A stretch of DNA of 64,000 nucleotides from positions 44,862 to 108,861 of the forward strand of contig JAIUOG010000001.1 in assembly GCA_020161725.1 (NCBI GenBank), written 5' to 3'. A program made the position numbers and the translations under genes. This DNA is from Pseudomonadota bacterium (lineage in GTDB: Bacteria; Pseudomonadota; Gammaproteobacteria; Legionellales; Legionellaceae). Below the pieces are notes generated by a model. That model did no database searches and was not told where the DNA came from. It saw only the letters and a list, made by a program, of their open reading frames with translations. Every line of letters starts with the position of its first letter. Within the stretch, counting starts at the first letter, position 1. Of this stretch, positions 57,451 to 64,000 are shown piece after piece.

Positions 57451-57758
57451 GAAAAGCACCTTTTTGATTACTGTATCAATAATCATAAATATATTTTTAG
57501 TGGATGTAAATTAGGTATTGCCCCTGTAAAGAGGCCTCTTCTCGTAAGTCAGCGATTTTATTAACAAACTGTCCCACACTATTTTTTAAAAACTTTTTTA
57601 TCGCTTTTTATCTATATAAGCGGTTTTCTTTTTGCGGCCAGATAACCCCACATGAGGTACAAAATCCCTTAGACCATAAAGTCATGGCTCTCTTTCTATG
57701 AAAGCAACTTGAGCTGGTGTAAAAAAGATAGGGTTGTACCTTTTTCACCAGCATTTAA
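57451..57758. other. Region upstream of umuD
   Basis: About 308 bp without a gene. It contains the umuD promoter on the minus strand and a palindrome, AAGAGGCCTCTT, at 57529-57540. Only a half-match to an SOS box was seen (TACTGTATCA near 57460), so LexA control is not supported. Confidence 0.4.
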
Positions 57759-58085
57759 AGAAACTTTGGCACTTCATATAAACAATATAAAAATGAAAAC
57801 AGGCTTTTTCTATTCGAATCCGGATTTCGACGCCACTACACAGATCGCGGAATTAGAAAAATTCTGATGAGGTATACTAAGCTCGCAGGTATTGAGCGCT
57901 CTATCTCACCACATAAATTAAGACACTTTTTGTTCACTTGGCTTAAGAAAAAAAATATTGATGATGCTTTTATTCAGCCTTACTCTGGGCATGTAAAAAG
58001 AGACTCGCTAGAAATTTATTCAAAATTAAGCTTAGCTGATGCTCAAGATAAATATAATGATGTTATAGGAGACTTCCCAATCTAA
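57759..58085 (+). pseudogene. C-terminal remnant of a tyrosine recombinase (integrase)
   Basis: An open frame after a stop at 57756 reads [20 protein letters not shown], then [20 protein letters not shown] (HxxR box), [10 protein letters not shown] (second His) and the nucleophile in LEIYSKL, ending at 58085. The N-terminal core-binding half and the first catalytic Arg box are missing, so it cannot work. Internal ATG 57867 gives a 72-residue product. It marks an old integrated element. Confidence 0.8.
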
Positions 58086-58095
58086 TCTTTTAAAA

Positions 58096-58129
58096 TTTTG
58101 CATCAGGGCGCAAGTTCCGGAGCGCTAGG
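58096..58129 (+). repeat. Left copy of a 34-bp inverted repeat
   Basis: TTTTGCATCAGGGCGCAAG followed by TTCCGGAGCGCTAGG. It is repeated in inverted orientation at 62557-62590 with one mismatch. In frame it reads LHQGASSGALG, the same peptide as at the start of the ATP-grasp remnant at the other end. Confidence 0.85.
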
Positions 58130-58209
58130 TCTATGGGGCAGATCGTAACACCTGATAAATTTCTTAAAGTGCGCAGAAGCGCAGAAGCCAACGCAAGCGA
58201 TCTGTATTC

Positions 58210-58379
58210 AATGTTGTTCAAGAAAATGTGATAAAAGGCGGATTAACTGGCTATGCAAGAGAACGGGGACAGTTTAAAAGAGTTCGTACCCGTGAAGTTA
58301 AGGGAATTGATCAAAAAATTTTAAACTCAACAAAGCTCTATGGACTCTCGCTGAAAAAATGCTGCAATTAAAGCAATAA
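58210..58379 (+). pseudogene. 3' remnant of an unknown gene, frameshifted
   Basis: The frame reads NVVQENVIKGGLTGYARERG, then FKRVRTREVKGIDQKILNST, and near the end a frame change gives TLAEKMLQLKQ and a stop at 58379. Codon pattern and the following terminator suggest a former gene end. I do not recognise the family. Confidence 0.4.
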
Positions 58380-58392
58380 AATAACTACCATA

Positions 58393-58420
58393 AAACGCCT
58401 TGAGAATGCCCAAGGCGTTT
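58393..58420 (+). terminator. Intrinsic terminator
   Basis: AAACGCCTTG (58393-58402) and CAAGGCGTTT (58411-58420) form a perfect 10-bp stem with an 8-base loop, followed by CTTATCTT. It closes the gene remnant that ends at 58379. Confidence 0.75.
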
Positions 58421-58548
58421 CTTATCTTAAAAGTGCAACATAATAATGCTTGTATCAATTTCAACTTTTATTTTTTTCAGGTTGGTTTACGTTCCGTAAT
58501 TCAAGGCATCATATTCTTTTTTAATGTTATAAATTCTTAACACAGTTA

Positions 58549-59001
58549 CTATCTATTCCAATAATCAAATGAATTAAATTGATTATTGGAATGCATATTG
58601 CTAAAGCCGGAAGGATTATTAATATGATGATGTATTGAGTGATTGAAATTAAAACCAAATGGACTCCCTCCCGCATCATACGAACCTATCATGGGCAAAC
58701 AAGTAACAGGATTTACTCTAAAAGTATCATGTGGATTATTATTAATTAATTGCTGGTGGTTAATAGAAAGATGCTCACTCTGATTTAATACACTATGCCC
58801 TTTAATCATATTAGGTAAAATATGGCGTTTAAAAAATTCATTTTCCATGTAATTAAAATTAGCATCTTTTGATGTAATGGCTTTTTGATATTCGAGATAA
58901 CCTGGCGGTGGTTCTAATACAAAATCCTTAATTCGAATAAGCAATTGTATTAGTTTTTTTATACGATTAATTAACACATCCTTTTGAAAAAATAGTTTCA
59001 T
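58549..59001 (-). CDS. Hypothetical 150-residue protein, Asn/His/Ser-rich C terminus
   Basis: It starts MKLFFQKDVLINRIKKLIQL, a basic amphipathic helix. The C-terminal half is low in complexity and rich in Asn, His, Ser and Phe (HHHINNPSGFSNMHSNNQFN). No signal peptide and no known domain. It could be an effector-like or structural protein; nothing firm can be said. No strong ribosome site. Confidence 0.5.
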   Translation of the reverse strand: MKLFFQKDVLINRIKKLIQLLIRIKDFVLEPPPGYLEYQKAITSKDANFNYMENEFFKRHILPNMIKGHSVLNQSEHLSINHQQLINNNPHDTFRVNPVTCLPMIGSYDAGGSPFGFNFNHSIHHHINNPSGFSNMHSNNQFNSFDYWNR

Positions 59002-59249
59002 TTTTTAATCCACTTTATAATTAAGCCCTTCACAAACGCGCAAAGGTACGTGCTCTTTATTTATTCTCTAGTCCAATATTCTAACTATACTAATAGTAGT
59101 ATTTCATAAGAATTGTGCCTAGTTGTATTTCCTGAATCTACACACACCACGCAATATGATTGCCTTAAGAAAATTGCACATAACCATATGATTTACATAT
59201 AAATAATTCAATAAACCCTTAAAAATAAGTAATTTAAAGCAAAATCATT

Positions 59250-59341
59250 ATGTATACAATTGTATACATGAGCCCCTTATAAATCAACGAAGATCCAATT
59301 AAAAATACAGTTGTATACATAAATAATACTATTGTATACTT
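59250..59341 (+). promoter_or_regulatory. Array of TTGTATAC operator elements
   Basis: A perfect 20-bp palindrome, ATGTATACAATTGTATACAT (59250-59269), is followed by two more half-sites: TTGTATACAT at 59311-59320 and TTGTATACTT at 59332-59341. The half-sites start 51 and 21 bp apart, close to five and two helical turns. They lie just upstream of a ribbon-helix-helix-like gene, which is the expected autoregulator. Confidence 0.7.
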
Positions 59342-59356
59342 ATATTGATTCAACAA

Positions 59357-59818
59357 ATGAGCCCTTTTATGAAAGAAAATGATGTCATTACCTTGCGTAT
59401 TTCAGAATATGAACGAGAGTACTTAAATAAAATTGCACATCAATTTGATTTACAAAAGCGCGGTTCATCAGAGACTTCGCCTGCAAAAGCATTAAAATTC
59501 CTTTTAGAATTTTGCTTGCATAATGAGATTTCACCGCAAAGAAAAAATGAAAATCCATTACACGATATAAGAAAAATGATTGAACAAATTCATGCATCCA
59601 TACCCCATCTGATGTACCACAATCATTATCAAAGTTTAGTCATTTCATCCAATATTAATGACGACTCTTTGAAAGAAATAAAACAAAAAACCATTGAATA
59701 CTTAAACGATAATTTCTCAGGGTTTCAAAATAATTCGTACAAAGAGGTTCGATTTAAAATGAACGGAATTGGACTAAAAACAGTCCCCATAGAAGAAGGT
59801 GAATCATTATGGAAGTAA
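59357..59818 (+). CDS. Ribbon-helix-helix-like DNA-binding protein (putative)
   Basis: The protein of 153 residues has an N-terminal segment, DVITLRISEYEREYLNKIAH, that resembles the beta strand and first helix of ribbon-helix-helix repressors, and a helix AKALKFLLEFCLHN. The C-terminal half (about 75-150) is mixed and not recognised. The frame opens with TTG at 59345, but ATG 59357 is more likely. It overlaps the next gene by 10 bp. The TTGTATAC array just upstream suggests autoregulation, as for plasmid partition or toxin-antitoxin operons. Confidence 0.5.
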   Translation: MSPFMKENDVITLRISEYEREYLNKIAHQFDLQKRGSSETSPAKALKFLLEFCLHNEISPQRKNENPLHDIRKMIEQIHASIPHLMYHNHYQSLVISSNINDDSLKEIKQKTIEYLNDNFSGFQNNSYKEVRFKMNGIGLKTVPIEEGESLWK

Positions 59819-60129
59819 CTATTGATATTGGCGCAGACACATTTCATTCATTGAATAAAATAGCAAAAATGAATGGCACCGAATTAAATATAACTGCAGC
59901 AGAAATGCTGTCATTTGGTACACGAATTTATCTGCAATCTTTAGAAAAAAAGACCGATGATTCAACTCAATTATTACTCGAAAACAGTGTTCGTTCAGTA
60001 CAAATTATTACTGAAATTCTATACAGTGTATACAACAAAGATCTGTCTAAGATTGGTGCTTTTGATGCAGAAACAGCATTGGCCATGATTGAACGGATGG
60101 TTCCAAATTTATTAAAAGGAGTCTCTTAA
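59809..60129 (+). CDS. Hypothetical 106-residue helical protein, partner of the RHH-like gene
   Basis: It begins MEVTIDIGADTFHSLNKIAK and is mostly helical (AAEMLSFGTRIYLQSLEKKT; VRSVQIITEILYSVYN). The first 45 residues also resemble a ribbon-helix-helix start, so the two genes could be distant paralogues. The 10-bp overlap implies coupled translation. GAAGAAGGTGAA gives the ribosome site. The function is unknown. Confidence 0.55.
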   Translation: MEVTIDIGADTFHSLNKIAKMNGTELNITAAEMLSFGTRIYLQSLEKKTDDSTQLLLENSVRSVQIITEILYSVYNKDLSKIGAFDAETALAMIERMVPNLLKGVS

Positions 60130-60357
60130 AGCGCCCTTCTAATTCCGTGATTGTATGGAGATTTTTTTGAGGAAAAGTGAGTTTACTTATAGAGTCCTAG
60201 TTATGAGAAATCACCAAGATAAATCATTATTAAATTCAATTAAATGATCTATGAGAAACAGTAGTCGAGTTGAAATATACTCTCTGGATTTATACATGAT
60301 ATAGATGTCTTATTGAGGATATGTTGCGTATTCAGGTAGGACTGCAACTAAGGCCAG

Positions 60358-60377
60358 GTGTAATGAAATGGACTCCT
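60358..60377 (+). repeat. Single copy of the MITE/IS end
   Basis: GTGTAATGAAATGGACTCCT, identical to the inner part of the right arm (as complement) of the palindromic element at 14206-14318. Confidence 0.75.
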
Positions 60378-60463
60378 CCTAATCGGGGCAATACTAATGC
60401 CTTGTTGAGTGAGTATTCATTGATATTTATATATTCAATCGAACAACAATGGTATATTTCCTC

Positions 60464-60543
60464 ATTCGCAAAGCCCGTTTTGCCATTTTGGTAATTAGCC
60501 GCAAATCATCGGTGAGATTAATAAAGCTTACTTCGATAGATTT
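60464..60543 (-). pseudogene. umuC: Internal fragment of a second umuC
   Basis: The minus strand reads KSIEVSFINLTDDLRLITKM, then AKRALR. This aligns with QSIEVNFINPTDDLRIITKM in the intact umuC, with base changes spread along it. So it comes from a different, diverged umuC copy, not from a fresh duplication. Confidence 0.85.
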
Positions 60544-60545
60544 GG

Positions 60546-60576
60546 CATATGGGGTTCTAAACGCTAACCCCATATG
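60546..60576. repeat. 11-bp perfect inverted repeat
   Basis: CATATGGGGTT (60546-60556) and AACCCCATATG (60566-60576), 9 bp apart. The right arm ends in the ATG of the small ORF at 60574, so a stem would hide that start. Confidence 0.6.
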
Positions 60577-60699
60577 CTGTTACCCCAATCAGAATATGAA
60601 CAATTATCTCAATATTCCTTTAAAAAAGTGCATGAGTATTTTGATGAAAACGAACCGCTTGGTGGTTGGTGGGATCCAAAAAAACATCCATTCAGATAA
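60574..60699 (+). CDS. Possible 41-residue peptide or gene end
   Basis: From ATG 60574: MLLPQSEYEQLSQYSFKKVH, then EYFDENEPLGGWWDPKKHPF and R, stop at 60699. The composition looks like a real protein end. No ribosome site upstream, and the ATG is inside a hairpin, so it may be the 3' part of a larger decayed gene. Confidence 0.35.
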   Translation: MLLPQSEYEQLSQYSFKKVHEYFDENEPLGGWWDPKKHPFR

Positions 60700-60721
60700 C
60701 CTTACAATATCATCAAGAAAT

Positions 60722-60755
60722 GTGAGTCACTAAAAAAATGACTGAACACAATTTA
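60722..60755 (+). repeat. Second copy of the parB 3' end
   Basis: GTGAGTCACTAAAAAA followed by ATGACTGAACACAATTTA. It matches 14465-14501 except for a 3-base deletion. In the parB frame it reads CESLKK and a stop. Confidence 0.7.
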
Positions 60756-60841
60756 GGCTTGGTAGATTATGATTCACCTAGAATAAGAGCATCTTCATTA
60801 ATAACGAAATTTAAAAAAACTTAAAAAATATAATTAGGTTA

Positions 60842-61114
60842 TCAATAATTTTTTTGTATCGTAGAACCATCGGAGTTAATTATAAATAAAGATCCATCGG
60901 GGTATATTTGAACTGATGAGCCATTCTTATTCTTAATTATTCTAGTTCCATCTTTCATTGTTAGTACTGTAGGCCCAAAGGGATTATCAGTTACAGAGAT
61001 TAGTTTTTGTTTGATGGGGACTGCATTAGTCTTGTTTGCAGCAAAAGAAACACTGCTTGCATATATTGTCCACGTCATGATGAATGCACATGCTGAAACT
61101 TTATGGATTCTCAT
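60842..61114 (-). CDS. Small exported protein with TCP10-like glycine/aspartate repeats
   Basis: The 90-residue protein has a signal peptide (AFIMTWTIYASSVSFA) and a short beta-repeat tail: MKDGTRIIKNKNGSSVQIYP, then DGSLFIINSDGSTIQKNY. The DG-turn repeats match the T-complex 10 C-terminal motif. AGGAGG precedes the ATG (61114). Probably a small periplasmic protein; role unknown. Confidence 0.7.
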   Translation of the reverse strand: MRIHKVSACAFIMTWTIYASSVSFAANKTNAVPIKQKLISVTDNPFGPTVLTMKDGTRIIKNKNGSSVQIYPDGSLFIINSDGSTIQKNY

Positions 61115-61287
61115 AAGTATCCTCCTTTACCAGATAATAGCGCTATTGTTTGATTCTCTTGGCTGATTCAATCAATGATTTTTGTAAATTCTATTTCTAC
61201 AGAATAAATGATGATTCGTTGAATACACAAACATAATTATAGATTGCTTCAAGATGGTTGGCCTGGATTTTAAATTGGCGGGGGTAT

Positions 61288-61695
61288 TTATTTTCGTGAA
61301 GAATTCAAAGAGGCTTTAAGGTAATCAATGATTTGTACGGTCTTTTCTGGTGAAAAGGGTTTGGAAAAATAAAGATAATCCTCTGCTACTTCGTGATAAG
61401 ATAAATTAACGTTATTGTTCGCCAGAATACCGATAAAAGGGCAAGGAGTCATTTTATGATGCTCAGGAATCGAGGCGGTAAAATTCATTGTCCTCAATAA
61501 ATGATAAAAATGACTGTCTATTAAAATCATATCGTACGGCATAAATGTAATTCGTTCTAGCGCTTCATCCATTGTAGATACTAAGTCTACATGTTGATTT
61601 AAACGAGAGAACTGGTCACGAATCACAATACGCGAGGCCATAGATTCTTCAATGATTAGAAAACGAAATATTAACTGCATTGGCCAAAACCTCAT
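61288..61695 (-). CDS. Stand-alone receiver-like protein, paralogue of the one at 31074
   Basis: The 135-residue protein has FRFLIIEESMASRIVIRDQF, the putative phospho-site YDMILIDSHF, IGILANN and a Lys in YFSKPFSPEKT. It shares the degenerate acidic pocket (EES) and length with the 31074-31469 protein. No kinase gene is near. ATG 61695 or the internal ATG at 61680 may start it. Confidence 0.65.
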   Translation of the reverse strand: MRFWPMQLIFRFLIIEESMASRIVIRDQFSRLNQHVDLVSTMDEALERITFMPYDMILIDSHFYHLLRTMNFTASIPEHHKMTPCPFIGILANNNVNLSYHEVAEDYLYFSKPFSPEKTVQIIDYLKASLNSSRK

Positions 61696-61754
61696 GCTTT
61701 ATCTTCATTATAGAAAAAATATAAAGAAATAGATGTATTCACACTTATTGAAAA

Positions 61755-62186
61755 CTAAGTAAGCACTATCTCACACCCCTGAATTCCTAAAGCCAAAAGA
61801 ACAAAAAATTTGACTAACTCCCCGATTCCATACACTGTATGAGCAAAAGAATAAGGCGGTTTCTTTCCTTTTGCCAACTCATCAACACGTTGGCAAAGTA
61901 TTGGAAATACCCAAAAGACTTGCAGTAACACAACACTGATGAGAGTCCCCAATAATACGTTGTATAACACAGTGTGGGCGTTTAAAACATACCAAGCAAT
62001 TATTAGGATAAGAAAAACTATCTGCACCTGTTGAAAGGAGCGAAACACAGTTCGCCCAACCTCTAATCCCACTAGTTTGCCAAGAGTAGGGGTTTTAAAC
62101 TTTACCCAGCTTTCTAAAAAAGAAATACCGAGTATCATCCCTGCCCATAGGAGTGCGGCAATTAACAGCCAATGTATTCTCATCAT
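61755..62186 (-). CDS. Four-helix membrane protein
   Basis: The protein of about 143 residues has four hydrophobic helices (LLIAALLWAGMILGISFLES; QQVQIVFLILIIAWYVL; VLLGTLISVVLLQVFWVF; YGIGELVKFFVLLALGI). Conserved-looking polar spots are SWVKF, EVGRTVF and QRVDELAKGK. No family is named with confidence. The frame opens with TTG at 62195, but the ATG at 62186 is preferred. Confidence 0.6.
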   Translation of the reverse strand: MMRIHWLLIAALLWAGMILGISFLESWVKFKTPTLGKLVGLEVGRTVFRSFQQVQIVFLILIIAWYVLNAHTVLYNVLLGTLISVVLLQVFWVFPILCQRVDELAKGKKPPYSFAHTVYGIGELVKFFVLLALGIQGCEIVLT

Positions 62187-62357
62187 CTCAACCAATAAAA
62201 ATATTTAAAATACATCTTATTAAGATGAGGCGGTCTCAGTCAAGAACTGCTAATTTCTAAAGTCTGGGGCTCGGGGAGTAATGGAACGGCCAACCGACTT
62301 AAGGACAATTAGGGGCTCTTATCAGGGTTTTCGTTGAATACTCTCGAATCACCCTTT

Positions 62358-62588
62358 TTAATCAGAAGTTTCGGAGAGGGTTTCTATTATGAACTCCCAT
62401 ATTGCCTTTGCAACATCAACGGGCTCACCACTTGAAGGAAAATGTTGGGGTGCTATATCTGGAAAGCTATTATTTTCTAGAATACCAAAAGATTGGGAAC
62501 CCCAAGGTATTGATACATCCTCACAAATGAAATCAATAGCAGTTACTCCAACTTGGCCTAGCGCTCCGGAACTTGCGCCCTGACGCAA
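62358..62588 (-). pseudogene. C-terminal remnant of an ATP-grasp ligase
   Basis: The 76-residue frame reads RQGASSGALGQVGVTAIDFI, then GILENNSFPDIAPQHFPSSG and DVAKAIWEFIIETL. The acidic GILENNS and the P...H..P..G pattern fit the C-terminal end of ATP-grasp enzymes of the cyanophycin synthetase/glutathione synthase type. The N-terminal ATP-binding part is missing. Its first 34 bp are the right arm of the inverted repeat. Confidence 0.55.
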
Positions 62589-62590
62589 AA
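62557..62590 (-). repeat. Right copy of a 34-bp inverted repeat
   Basis: Inverse complement of 58096-58129 with one mismatch (CGT for CAT). It forms the start of the ATP-grasp remnant. Confidence 0.85.
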
Positions 62591-62614
62591 AGTTTAGTTA
62601 CCCTGACGTGAATA

Positions 62615-63898
62615 TTAATTAAAACCCCAGTTTAATGAAACTAAAATACTATTATTTGAAACATTATCTGCAAATACGCCTTGATAAAATAGATTCATTT
62701 TTAAAGAGTCATATTGCGGGTTTTTAAATTCTAATCCTGCGTTCACTAATGCGCTGTCCTTCGCAATTGGAGTGCCTCCAATTAAAAAATTAGCACTTGT
62801 TGCAAAAACCATGGTACTACCAGGTACTGTATCGGAATAGACATGTTGCCATCCGAGCATTCCATTGCCATTCACTCCCAATTTCTCTGAGTTAAATAGA
62901 GTGGCCTTACTTCTAAAGCCTAATGTTGTAACAGGCGTTTTCATTTGATTGGCTGAACCATTTAGAGCACTTACTCCACCACGTTCATTAAACCGGTTAT
63001 TACCTGCTTCAATATAAGCAACTTGTGCAACAGGATCTATTGGAATACTTTTATATAATCCTTTAAGCCCCATTTCTGCAAAGAATTGGTCAGAGTAGAG
63101 TGTATAATTAGACTTCAAATAGTTAACTAAGGTGGGTAATTCGACCCTTCTTTGGGTGGAGACAGAGTACCAGAAATGACCATAACCGTATCGAAGGTAA
63201 AAAGGTTGATGCGTGTATTCTGAATACAAGGAAAAATCAAATTGCTGTAAATTGGCATTTGAAAGTCGATTGGCTACGCTATCCTGGCGAGTACCATAAC
63301 CTACGACACCACCTATTTTCAAATTAGAAGTAATATTCTTATCAACACCTATAAAAAAACCAGAACTGTTTCCATCTAGTGTTGCGGCGTTATTATCGGT
63401 ATCACGTGTTGTTTTAGCGTTATAAGTCCTTAACCATAATCCGTCATTATTCTTGAGGTTTTCATCCGTAAGGTGTTGAAATATGGCGTCTCTTAAGTAA
63501 CGGCTTTCTTCAACTACAGAGCCTATAATTGATGCATGAATTTCTCCTGATAATAAATTAAAAGCGGTCTGCGCTTGTTCTGCTGTATCTAAATTAACAA
63601 TGGCAATATAAAGCGGATTCGATGGTCGAATCGTTTCGATGGCATTCGCGGTTGCAATTTGGTTCGGTGTTATAGCCAATGCTGAGAAATCGATACCACT
63701 TCTAAAAACATCCAAATAGACATGATTGGCATCATAACTTAAATCGAAAAACAGGTAGGGTAAATTAGGATTGGTCAAATCTGAATAAGTCCCTGATACC
63801 CCTCCTTGGGCTTCTAAAATAGTATACTTGGTTCCAGGCGTGTATGGGGGTTGTGTCTGCGTAAATCGCAGGCTATCGCGGACTACGCGCCTCGGCTT
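62615..63898 (-). CDS. Autotransporter beta-barrel domain, 5' truncated
   Basis: The frame is open from a stop at about 63899-63901 to 62615 (first ATG at 63778). It begins with TQTQPPYTPGTKYTILEAQG and GGVSGTYSDL, the usual end of an autotransporter passenger. It then has the 280-residue barrel (LWLRTYNAKTTRD, GFFIGVDKNI, and the final strand ILVSLNWGFN). No signal peptide or passenger is present, and the upstream sequence turns GC-rich, so the gene was cut off at about 63,860. It would not be exported. Confidence 0.8.
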   Translation of the reverse strand, partial: KPRRVVRDSLRFTQTQPPYTPGTKYTILEAQGGVSGTYSDLTNPNLPYLFFDLSYDANHVYLDVFRSGIDFSALAITPNQIATANAIETIRPSNPLYIAIVNLDTAEQAQTAFNLLSGEIHASIIGSVVEESRYLRDAIFQHLTDENLKNNDGLWLRTYNAKTTRDTDNNAATLDGNSSGFFIGVDKNITSNLKIGGVVGYGTRQDSVANRLSNANLQQFDFSLYSEYTHQPFYLRYGYGHFWYSVSTQRRVELPTLVNYLKSNYTLYSDQFFAEMGLKGLYKSIPIDPVAQVAYIEAGNNRFNERGGVSALNGSANQMKTPVTTLGFRSKATLFNSEKLGVNGNGMLGWQHVYSDTVPGSTMVFATSANFLIGGTPIAKDSALVNAGLEFKNPQYDSLKMNLFYQGVFADNVSNNSILVSLNWGFN

Positions 63899-64000
63899 TC
63901 AGCCTTCCATGGCGCGCAGCGTATGTGGTGGGTGAGAACAGCAGCACACTGGTTATACCAGGACTTGCTTTTATGGTTTTTGGACTCATGCTGGGATGAG

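Larger units (their letters stand above)
60130..60841. other. Scar region with several gene remnants
   Basis: A 712-bp stretch without a full gene. It contains an IS/MITE end (60358-60377), a umuC fragment (60464-60543), an 11-bp perfect inverted repeat (60546-60556 and 60566-60576), a 41-codon ORF (60574-60699) and a second copy of the parB 3' end (60722-60755). The mixture is typical of repeated recombination between mobile elements. Confidence 0.6.

Noticed and set aside
57440..57480. LexA/SOS box upstream of umuD
   Set aside because: Only one half (TACTGTATCA) is seen; CTGT-N8-ACAG is not met, and Legionella is generally thought to lack LexA.

Overview
The window looks like an accessory, horizontally assembled region of a Legionella-type gammaproteobacterium. 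This is an inference. It rests on low GC with Legionella-like proteins, a metal RND operon of the helCBA type, a coiled-coil membrane protein laid out like Legionella secreted effectors, and a small RNA locus with the hallmarks of the LetA/RsmYZ-CsrA circuit. No rRNA, tRNA or CRISPR was seen.

Layout. (1) 1-14,000 is a resistance and detoxification block: an AraC fragment, a half ABC exporter, a tandem beta-lactamase-fold hydrolase, a MerR/TipAS regulator, and a tightly overlapped minus-strand operon (ABC-F ATPase, frameshifted half ABC exporter, aminoglycoside-type nucleotidyltransferase, GrpB-GNAT fusion, triple GNAT, DUF1653, P-loop ATPase). (2) 14,200-17,600 is a scar zone: a palindromic MITE-like element abutting a truncated parB, a possible effector, and a broken GGDEF gene. 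(3) 17,690-38,920 is a large metal-resistance island: csoR-copA behind a palindromic operator, PepSY, His-rich lipoproteins, helCBA, an ArsR-type sensor, zinc-ribbon protein, ZntA-type ATPase, CzcD, a chemoreceptor, and a multicopper oxidase fused to a CopB barrel with an 18-bp Met-rich repeat. (4) 39,446-45,385 is a complete Tn3-family transposon with perfect 39-bp ends whose passenger is an S9 peptidase. An IS3-family element and two IS remnants follow. (5) 47,470-52,750 is a stress and envelope block: an exported Hsp20-like protein, a ribosome hibernation factor, HtpX, Hsp20, bestrophin, a YeeZ-like protein and TspO. (6) 53,135-57,450 holds a candidate Rsm-type CsrA-sponge RNA and a DNA-damage module (SRAP, DnaQ-GIY-YIG fusion, umuC, umuD). 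(7) 57,750-64,000 is a degraded mobile-element border: integrase, umuC, parB-end and ATP-grasp remnants, a 34-bp inverted repeat at 58.1/62.6 kb, a ribbon-helix-helix-like gene pair behind TTGTATAC operators, and a truncated autotransporter barrel.

How it fits together: most modules help a cell survive metals, drugs, protein damage or DNA damage. Truncated parB, integrase and umuC copies at both sides of the 14-61 kb segment suggest assembly from plasmid or integrative-element pieces. The item most likely to be new is the CsrA-sponge RNA candidate at 53.2 kb; the CopA-CopB fusion and the peptidase-carrying Tn3 element follow.
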